The notes beneath the pieces are model-generated. The model was not told the DNA's origin. It searched no databases and saw nothing but the letters and a program-made list of their open reading frames with translations. The position numbers were made by a program, and so were the translations under genes. Shown here in pieces: positions 54,785 to 64,000 of a stretch of DNA of 64,000 nucleotides. This DNA is from Bifidobacterium aquikefiri (GTDB lineage Bacteria > Actinomycetota > Actinomycetes > Actinomycetales > Bifidobacteriaceae), in NCBI RefSeq assembly GCF_002259795.1, contig NZ_MWXA01000008.1, forward strand, positions 1 to 64,000, given 5' to 3'. Within the stretch, counting starts at the first letter, position 1, and every line of letters starts with the position of its first letter.

Positions 54785-56458
54785 TTGAAACAATTATCCG
54801 TACTTTCTTTGAATCATATTTCCTTTGCCTATCCCAACTCCCCCGAAGCCGTGTTTTCGGATATTTCCGTGACCTTTCCCCTCGGCTGGACAGCGGTCGT
54901 CGGCGACAACGGCATCGGGAAAACGACGCTCATGCGCATCGCGATCGGTCAGACGACAGCAAGCGAGGGCACGGTGGTGCCAGACCCGAAGCGGGCGATA
55001 TACGGCTATTGCCCGCAGAGAAGCGATAGCGCACCAGAGAACCTTGATGACTTCGCCAACGACTGGTCGACCGAGACGATGGGAATTCGGCGCATACTCG
55101 ACATTGAAGACGACTGGCCCTGGCGTTTCGACACGCTTTCTGGTGGCGAACGGAAAAGACTGCAACTTGCGTGCGCACTCGCCGTTCGCCCCGACATACT
55201 GGTGTTCGACGAACCCAGCAATCATGTGGATTCACGGACTCGTAGCGCCATCGCCACGGCCATGCAGGGCTTCGATGGCATCGGCATCCTTGTCTCGCAT
55301 GACGTCGATCTGATTGATGCGACGGTCTCGCAATGCGTGTTCCTGCAACGGCAGCATGTTGGGGGTCTTAATCGCACGATTGCCGTCACGCGCAACGGCA
55401 ATTACACCCAGGCCGAGAGCCAGCTCAAAAACGAAACGGCACGATCGCAGCGGGATCTCATGCAGGCGCGCGGTGAATTCCAGCGTCTCACGCGCGAGCA
55501 GACCCAAAGGAACCAGCATCTTCAACACATCGAGAAGATGAAAGATGGCTGTCATATCGATCGAAAGGATCATGACGCCCGCAATACCCATAAGCTGGCA
55601 AAAAGCACTGGTATGGATCTCAAGGCCTCTCGACTGACAGCGAATATGGCCAGCAGGGTCAGGCAGGCCGAACTCGCGGCCTCGAACATCATTACCGCAA
55701 GCAAGCGCTATGACGGCGACATCTGGTTCGACTGCGAGCCAAGCCACCGCCGAGAGCTCGTGCGCGTCGAGGCAGAGTTGATTCCCTTCGTTCCAAGTGC
55801 CGGCAGAGCGGCTGTCGGCGACTCTGTTCCAGAAACGAAGGTTCCAGAAGCGAGCGTTGCTGGCGTGATCGTTCCGACCTTGAGCATCGGGCCACAGGAT
55901 CATATCGGGATCAGCGGCGACAATGGAACCGGCAAGACGACCTTGTTCCGACATATCGAATCGTTGCTCGATTCTTCCCACGATGTTGACACCAGGCTGC
56001 TCGCTCCCCAGCTGGGAGTTCAGGAGCAGGAGCAGTCTCAGGAGCGGAAACTGCGGGTGCTGATCATCGAGCAGGAGATGAATGAGGCCCAGATCGCCGC
56101 AACCTTTGACACAGTCGATGAACTGGGAAAGGAAGAATATTCGCAGCTATGCAGCTCTCTGGCGCAGCTTAACGCCGATCCCGAGCACATTCTCGCCGAA
56201 CGCTCACCTTCCGCGGGCGAGGTGCGCAAATTGCAACTCTGCCTCGGAGCCCTGCGCCACCCTCACGTGATCATGATGGACGAGCCGACCAACCATCTTG
56301 ACTTGCACTCAATGGAATCGCTCGCTCGCGTGCTCAAAGCGTTCACGGGATCGCTGGCAGTCATTTCTCATAATGAGCATTTTCTGAGCCAAATTACCAA
56401 TATTCGCTGGCAAACCGAGCGCGATTCCAGAGCTCACACGCGTCTCAGGATCGAATAG
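54785..56458 (+). CDS. ABC-F family ATPase with degenerate second signature
   Basis: A 557-residue soluble protein with two ABC domains and no membrane segments. Domain 1: Walker A VVGDNGIGKTTLMRIAIGQ (K46), signature FDTLSGGERKRLQLACALA, Walker B ILVFDEPSNHVDSRT. Domain 2: Walker A ISGDNGTGKTTLFRH, Walker B VIMMDEPTNHLDLHS. The second signature is RSPSAGEVRKLQLCLG, not LSGGQ. A linker of about 95 residues (about 205-300) is rich in Gln, Arg and Lys, as in ribosome-protecting members. ABC-F proteins bind ribosomes; some protect against antibiotics (inference, not shown here). TTG start at 54785 has GGAG five bases before. GC-rich compared with the AT-rich rhuM region. Ends between two repeat copies. 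Confidence 0.87.
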   Translation: MKQLSVLSLNHISFAYPNSPEAVFSDISVTFPLGWTAVVGDNGIGKTTLMRIAIGQTTASEGTVVPDPKRAIYGYCPQRSDSAPENLDDFANDWSTETMGIRRILDIEDDWPWRFDTLSGGERKRLQLACALAVRPDILVFDEPSNHVDSRTRSAIATAMQGFDGIGILVSHDVDLIDATVSQCVFLQRQHVGGLNRTIAVTRNGNYTQAESQLKNETARSQRDLMQARGEFQRLTREQTQRNQHLQHIEKMKDGCHIDRKDHDARNTHKLAKSTGMDLKASRLTANMASRVRQAELAASNIITASKRYDGDIWFDCEPSHRRELVRVEAELIPFVPSAGRAAVGDSVPETKVPEASVAGVIVPTLSIGPQDHIGISGDNGTGKTTLFRHIESLLDSSHDVDTRLLAPQLGVQEQEQSQERKLRVLIIEQEMNEAQIAATFDTVDELGKEEYSQLCSSLAQLNADPEHILAERSPSAGEVRKLQLCLGALRHPHVIMMDEPTNHLDLHSMESLARVLKAFTGSLAVISHNEHFLSQITNIRWQTERDSRAHTRLRIE

Positions 56459-56508
56459 CGAAGTATTATGGCACTTCCGGTTTTAGCGTGCAATGACTCT
56501 GTGGCTTC

Positions 56509-56598
56509 GTCATCTCGAGCGTAGTCGAGAGATCTCCACAGTTGGTATCCAATGAGAGGAGATCTCTCGACTACGGCTACGCCTTCGCTCGAGATGAC
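56509..56598. repeat. 90-base palindromic element, copy B
   Basis: The core of copy A without its outer arms: GTCATCTCGAGCG at 56509 pairs with CGCTCGAGATGAC ending 56598; inner TAGTCGAGAGATCTCC pairs with GGAGATCTCTCGACTA. It lies between the ABC-F stop (56458) and the ligA stop (56633). It differs from copy A at only a few bases in the shared 90. Confidence 0.92.
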
Positions 56599-56632
56599 AA
56601 CAGAAAAACAGTCGAGATGACGGAAGGAAGGA

Positions 56633-59254
<2,622 letters not shown>

Positions 59255-59327
59255 CTAGGCTTTCGCAGTTACTCCCGCAGTTCACGACTGACATCATGAT
59301 TCGATTCGCCCATTCCTTCTGCCAGCA

Positions 59328-62300
59328 TCAGGCATTGAGCGAGCGCAGGAATTGCACCTGAACCACATCGACACCGTCGTTATCATCATCGTTCATTCGT
59401 GCAGCCGCAACGGAAAGCGTGCGCGCTGGAACAAACATACCTTCATCAACGCACACACGTGCTGCCTTTCGAACAATCGACGATACTTGCGTGTGTGGCC
59501 AGATGGGCAAATCATGAGAGATCAGCAATTGCTGAGCACCTTCGATGGTCTGCGGCACCGGAATGCACTGTGACTGAGCACGGGCAAGCAGTTCTTCGAG
59601 CTCGCCCTGCAACGTTGGAATCTTGCCAGAACTGATATGGTCACTCATCATGTATGCGGCCACGGCAACATCGAATTCGTCGCGCATCCATTCCGCATAG
59701 GCAAAGCGATAATAGGCAAAGGCTGCATCATCTCTGTCGAGCGCAACGCGCAAGGCATTCAAGGTGGCCGCACGAGCGGAATCCCAGTCCTCATTTCTTG
59801 CCAACTGAACGGCGAGTTTCAAATGAGAGAGCGGATATGCAGGAGCATAGGCGACCATCGCATTCAAATGCGGCAAAGCGGCAGTTGCACCCTTGATCTG
59901 AGCCAGAATATCAGCCAATTCCATATGCGCATAGAAGAGATTGTCAGGAATCAGCACCGTGGATTCGCGTGGTAATGCAAAGAGCCTGTTATAGACGACA
60001 CGCTCCGCATACGAGTTGAAATAACGAGGCACTCCATCGTTGGCAGCGAACTGCGCATCAAGTTTTGCCACCGATGCCTCGACAAGTTCTATCGCTTTCT
60101 CAACCTGACCCGAGAACAGCAGATCGCGTCCCTTCAAACGCTGTGTATCGAGATCATGGGCGATTGCAAAGGCGAAGTCAGGGGTGTCTTCAGAATCGAT
60201 CAAAGCCTTGGTTGCCTGAGGGGCAAGCTGCGTCAGCTCAGGATCATTGATCTGATTGACCAGTTTCATTGCCTGGCGTGCCTTGTCAACGGTCGGAATC
60301 GTGGTGTCTCCTGCCATGCGGTGGAATTCATTCACTGCATTCTGCAAGAGATCCTCGCGTTGAATCGAGAGATCGGACGCAAAACGAGATCCAAGAATCC
60401 TTGCCACCGATGGTGAGAGCTTGACATCAGCAAATTCAGGTTCCTCCTGTGCTCCTCTCGGCGAGAAACGAGTATCACGCAGATCGAAATCAGCATTGAC
60501 GGGGGTGAGACCACCAGCGCCGTCCACATTCATGACTGCGCCAAATTCCTTATAGAAATCCTTTGGCCTAGCCAATCCATCACGACGTAGACGGGTAAGG
60601 AATGCCTCTCGTTTGAAGGTGACCGTCACCATATTGCGGACAGTCGGGTTCTTGCGCAACACATTCAACGGATCAGAAGGATTTTCTTCATTGACTGAAT
60701 CCTCGTGCATGTCGGTATTGGAAAACGCGTCATCCTGCATGCTGCCATCATCAATGGCTTCGCCACCATCATTCGCGAGATCAGCAGCATCTGAAGCGGA
60801 AGATTGCTCGCCGTCCGGTGTGACATCGGATGATTCCGGAACGCCATCATTCTGCCCATCATGTGGATTGGAGAAGCTGATTTCATCGAAATCGACATCC
60901 TGCATCATGCTTTGGAATGTCTGATTAATCGATTCATCCGATTCATCGTGGTGCTTGATGCCGTTATGTGTATTGCCATGCGTCGGATCGCCGTGAACAT
61001 CGCCGTCCTTGGGATCGGCCTTCGAGCCGGAAGCCTGTACGGAGCCATTCCTGATGCTTTCAAATGCGGTCAATGCCTGATTCATGAGCTCTGCGATAGC
61101 CGAATCCTGCTCGGCAACGGCCTCTTCGAGTCCAATCGAGTCGATGTGCAATGACACACGGCGAACATGGCTATCAGCACCGAACGCGATTGCGGCCATG
61201 ATGATTCCAACGCGCATATTGTAGTCTGCACTCATGGAAGCTCGTTCCGCTTCGCTGATGTCAACCCAACCCTGCTGATCTTCATCGAAACGACTCGAAG
61301 GCATCATGGCTTGGCCCGCCGTGGTGAAGCCCAGGGCAACGTCACCGCCCAATAGATTCGAACGCAGCTCGACATCGAATCGATATGGCAGATGAAGCTC
61401 TCTCAGCATGGTCGATACCGCTTGGCGATAGACCCATTCGGAGCCATGAGCGTCTTCGAAAGCAAGGGACTCGTGCATATGGTGTGCTCGTGCTGCAGGA
61501 TCAGGGTAGACATTCCAGATACGAGAAGCCACACCACGCGAGACACCCTCGATATGCGAGGCAGCCCCCTTGGCATCATCATGCACCGGATCGAAGCCTG
61601 CAGGCGGATAGTCATCAACCTGCAGGGCGGACAGCGCTGGGTTGAGCAGCAGGGCAAAGTCAATCTGTGCTGCCTCGGCTCTGGTGACCGTGTCTTCCGT
61701 GGGGAACACCCCCATACGCGCATTGCGCTCAAGCCAAGTACTGACTGAGGAGAATCTATTGAGATTGCCTTCGATCTTCAACGACCGCAAGGCAGGTCCG
61801 AATGCCAGTCCTGAGTCCCATGAGAAGAAGTAGCAGCCGGAGTACGAGGACGTGAACAGATGCAGCGGTTCAGCACCATGCACGGCCTCCAATCCGCCTA
61901 CGGGATCGAGTGCACCCGCCTCGCGCATGATGTCTGCAAAGTGGTCTTCAAGGCCAGATGCACGCAGACCCTTCGCACGCGCCTCGATCGTGTCTCTGAC
62001 AGCACGCCGGATTGCACCAATGGGAGCCTCACGATTGAGTCGCCTGAAGATATTTCCAGATCCGAAACCAATCAGGAATCCGTCAAGCTGCGGCAACATG
62101 TACGTGGTGAAGAATCCGATGGCGAGCGCATCTCGATATTCGAGATTGAAACGCATGTCATGTGGCAGTTGCGGCCGCAGTTGCTCGAGCGTATATCGAT
62201 TCCCACTCTTGAGCCAAGAAGCGAGCCATGTCATTCGACCAGTCTGATCGCGGCCGACCATACCTCCCTGCACCGCCTTGATGGCGTGTGGTTCGGTCTC

Positions 62301-62849
62301 GTCTTCACTCCCGAAACGTGGTCCGGAGGGCAGACTGACATCCCCCTCCTTACTGAACATGAAGCTTGCATCAAGACTGTGCGTGTCCATGTCAATATCG
62401 GATCCAAGAAACACTCTCCCTTTGTCATCGGCAAGAGCTACCTGTGCAAAATGCGTATCATCTGGAAAGACGCCAAGCGAAAACGCCTTTCCCTTCATTG
62501 AAGGGAATTGCACCCATCCAATCGCCAAATCACCGGGGATACCTCCCATCGCAGGCAGGATACGTCGTTTGATCCACGGGCTCAACGCTTTCGAAGACTT
62601 CAGCAGCTCACGCATCATCCGGCTCTGTTCGGGGTCATTGTGCTGCTCGTCATCGTTCTGAGCGTGGAATGCGTGGTCATTGCCATGTCCAGCAATGAAT
62701 TCGGTGATATGACCGACTCGCGTCTGCAATTTTGCAAAACGCTCGGAAAGCGACAGCTCACGCAACGATGTGCGCAATTCCTGCTGCATCAATCGCATGC
62801 TGCGCCTGTACTCTGCAAAGTCGAAGAAATGATTGATGGTAAAAGGCAT
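59328..62849 (-). CDS. Giant protein of unknown function (tetratricopeptide-like C-terminus)
   Basis: A 1173-residue protein. I place the start at ATG 62849 (MPFTINHFFDFAEYRRSMRL); the frame stays open to 63200 but that stretch overlaps the divergent gene at 62995 and is poor in protein-like composition. An alternative start is ATG 62858. Residues 1-430 look globular with GSDIDMDTHSLDASFMFSKE and several Trp and Tyr; about 690-830 is an acidic, Asp/Ser-rich disordered linker (SSDVTPDGEQSSASDAADLA). The last 350 residues are helical repeats (FYAHMELADILAQIKGA, YPLSHLKLAVQLARNEDWDS). No signal peptide, membrane helix or catalytic motif is recognisable. Confidence 0.82.
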   Translation of the reverse strand: MPFTINHFFDFAEYRRSMRLMQQELRTSLRELSLSERFAKLQTRVGHITEFIAGHGNDHAFHAQNDDEQHNDPEQSRMMRELLKSSKALSPWIKRRILPAMGGIPGDLAIGWVQFPSMKGKAFSLGVFPDDTHFAQVALADDKGRVFLGSDIDMDTHSLDASFMFSKEGDVSLPSGPRFGSEDETEPHAIKAVQGGMVGRDQTGRMTWLASWLKSGNRYTLEQLRPQLPHDMRFNLEYRDALAIGFFTTYMLPQLDGFLIGFGSGNIFRRLNREAPIGAIRRAVRDTIEARAKGLRASGLEDHFADIMREAGALDPVGGLEAVHGAEPLHLFTSSYSGCYFFSWDSGLAFGPALRSLKIEGNLNRFSSVSTWLERNARMGVFPTEDTVTRAEAAQIDFALLLNPALSALQVDDYPPAGFDPVHDDAKGAASHIEGVSRGVASRIWNVYPDPAARAHHMHESLAFEDAHGSEWVYRQAVSTMLRELHLPYRFDVELRSNLLGGDVALGFTTAGQAMMPSSRFDEDQQGWVDISEAERASMSADYNMRVGIIMAAIAFGADSHVRRVSLHIDSIGLEEAVAEQDSAIAELMNQALTAFESIRNGSVQASGSKADPKDGDVHGDPTHGNTHNGIKHHDESDESINQTFQSMMQDVDFDEISFSNPHDGQNDGVPESSDVTPDGEQSSASDAADLANDGGEAIDDGSMQDDAFSNTDMHEDSVNEENPSDPLNVLRKNPTVRNMVTVTFKREAFLTRLRRDGLARPKDFYKEFGAVMNVDGAGGLTPVNADFDLRDTRFSPRGAQEEPEFADVKLSPSVARILGSRFASDLSIQREDLLQNAVNEFHRMAGDTTIPTVDKARQAMKLVNQINDPELTQLAPQATKALIDSEDTPDFAFAIAHDLDTQRLKGRDLLFSGQVEKAIELVEASVAKLDAQFAANDGVPRYFNSYAERVVYNRLFALPRESTVLIPDNLFYAHMELADILAQIKGATAALPHLNAMVAYAPAYPLSHLKLAVQLARNEDWDSARAATLNALRVALDRDDAAFAYYRFAYAEWMRDEFDVAVAAYMMSDHISSGKIPTLQGELEELLARAQSQCIPVPQTIEGAQQLLISHDLPIWPHTQVSSIVRKAARVCVDEGMFVPARTLSVAAARMNDDDNDGVDVVQVQFLRSLNA

Positions 62850-62994
62850 AAGCATCATTGTTTCAATGCAACACGACATGAAGCCCATAGAAAAAGGGAC
62901 ATATGCCCCAAACACCGCTTCGACATGCCGCGGCCATTCTGGTTTTGCGCAACCTGGCGTGCAACAATCAGTTGGCAGGGCAAAATATAAGATT

Positions 62995-64000
62995 ATGGGG
63001 ATGAAGCATATGTCACTATCACGGTTCAGTCCGAATCGAAGTCGATTGGGAATCACTGTTGCCGTGTTGACTGCGCTTCTGCTGATTTCTTGCGTCGAAA
63101 TCTTTGGATTCAATCTTGCCCATTGGCAGACGCTCTCTAACGATTCGCAGACTCTGCAGCTGGCAGATGCAACCCAGTCCGGGACCGGAACGGATCTCAT
63201 TCTTGGCTCAGGATTGCGCTATTCAAGAGCTTCTGGAACGCTCACGATCACCGATGCAACCAGAGCCTATCTTGATATTTCAACGGATTCGAGCAGTGTA
63301 TCCTCGCTCACTTTGCATGTGAGTAGGCAGCATATAGCCTTGTCCGATTCGCAGAACGTGAATGTCAGAATCGACACACTCACCAACGGGTCAGGCCGCA
63401 CCACCGCGAATGGCACTGATGCTGCAGCATCCTGGTCTGTCTCTGGAACTCACACAATCAATGCCTTGGTCAGCGACAGCCTCACGATGCAGCTTCGACC
63501 GGCATCAACGCAATCCACGACAACTCGCATCTGGATTCAGGAACCGGCCAAGACCACGCTGACCATCAGCTCCATAACGCTCAATCCACGGGTCCCATTG
63601 AACATCAGTCCACTGCGCATTGGATTGATGGCACTGGTTGTGATGGTGATCCTTGCGCTTATGCCATGGTCTCGCCTATGGAGCATGCGGCTCGATACTT
63701 CACGGACGGCCTTGCGCTGGTCCACAGGAATCACCATCATGACAATGCTGGCCTTTGGGCTGGTTGGCGCAATCACGAGTATTGCAGCGTATCAGTCTCA
63801 GGAATTTCATAATCCTGGCGGCTATACCTACGATTACAACCAATATGCCTACCTTGCCGATGCCTTGCTTCATGGCCGCCCCTGGCTTGAACTGAAGGTT
63901 CCCCAAAGCTTTGCGCAGCTTGCAGACCCCTACGATGTAGCCGTTCGCGAACGATTACTGAGTCGCGGTGTCACACCTATCTATTGGGACTATGCCTTTT
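62995..64000 (+). CDS. Large membrane protein, N-terminal part (continues past the window)
   Basis: An open frame from ATG 62995 (or ATG 63001, 63010) to the last base. It starts with a short basic segment and a hydrophobic helix (VAVLTALLLISCVEIF), then an external domain of about 170 residues rich in Thr, Ser and Leu (TDLILGSGLRYSRASGTLTI), then two membrane helices (about 203-222 and 239-260), and the sequence YTYDYNQYAYLADALLHGRP, reminiscent of polytopic sugar-transfer or mannosyltransferase-like proteins of bifidobacteria. The helix-domain-helices layout suggests an envelope enzyme; the catalytic part would be beyond the edge. Divergent from the giant protein. The start ATG 63010 has GGGGATGA before it. 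Confidence 0.8.
   Translation, partial: MGMKHMSLSRFSPNRSRLGITVAVLTALLLISCVEIFGFNLAHWQTLSNDSQTLQLADATQSGTGTDLILGSGLRYSRASGTLTITDATRAYLDISTDSSSVSSLTLHVSRQHIALSDSQNVNVRIDTLTNGSGRTTANGTDAAASWSVSGTHTINALVSDSLTMQLRPASTQSTTTRIWIQEPAKTTLTISSITLNPRVPLNISPLRIGLMALVVMVILALMPWSRLWSMRLDTSRTALRWSTGITIMTMLAFGLVGAITSIAAYQSQEFHNPGGYTYDYNQYAYLADALLHGRPWLELKVPQSFAQLADPYDVAVRERLLSRGVTPIYWDYAF

Noticed and set aside
62850-63200. Longer N-terminus for the giant protein
   Set aside because: It overlaps the divergent membrane gene and has a Cys/Pro-rich, unlikely composition.

Overview
The window reads as the chromosome of a Bifidobacterium-like actinobacterium. Support comes from actinobacterial protein families (DUF3043, DUF4191), an enlarged NAD-dependent DNA ligase, one arginine cluster in the order argC-J-B-D-F-R-G-H, and moderately GC-rich codons. 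A manganese-type superoxide dismutase, unusual for bifidobacteria, hints at an oxygen-tolerant lineage of that genus (inference; I cannot name a species).

Layout. 1-530: tail of an IS30-type transposase and a palindromic intergenic element. 580-9,625: minus-strand housekeeping genes for cell-wall precursor (glmU), PRPP (prs), NAD (nadD), proline (proA) and one-carbon/serine metabolism (glyA), with a tRNA-Gln. 9,830-11,380: thrC on the plus strand. 11,542-14,090: a thiD-HAD-tenA operon behind a TPP riboswitch. 14,163-22,972: recN, nadK, tlyA, a HAD phosphatase, a very unusual Arg/Asp/Asn-rich protein and tyrS. 23,170-32,580: the arginine operon with its own repressor gene and tandem ARG-box-like operators. 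32,574-38,178: a membrane protein, pheT, pheS and an RNA methyltransferase.

38,368-41,836: an FtsX-type permease and its ATPase, then sod with a strong terminator. 42,154-43,212: an NADP-type secondary alcohol dehydrogenase. 43,363-46,800: a YkoE/D/C-type ECF transporter behind a second TPP riboswitch. 46,929-53,381: an M20 peptidase, two small membrane proteins, a dihydrolipoamide dehydrogenase-like flavoprotein and glnA. 53,465-56,598: an accessory patch with a truncated RhuM-like gene and an ABC-F ATPase, each followed by a copy of one palindromic element. 56,633-64,000: ligA, a giant protein of unknown function, and the start of a large membrane protein that runs off the window.

How the genes connect: the two TPP riboswitches tie precursor uptake (43-47 kb) to precursor salvage and phosphorylation (11-14 kb). 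ArgR, encoded inside the arginine operon, very probably binds the boxes in front of argC. glnA has four pentamers at 11-base spacing, resembling a GlnR-type operator. The least explained items are the low-complexity RNA-binding-like protein at 19-21 kb, the palindromic elements with the truncated rhuM gene at 53-57 kb, and the giant unknown protein at 59-63 kb.
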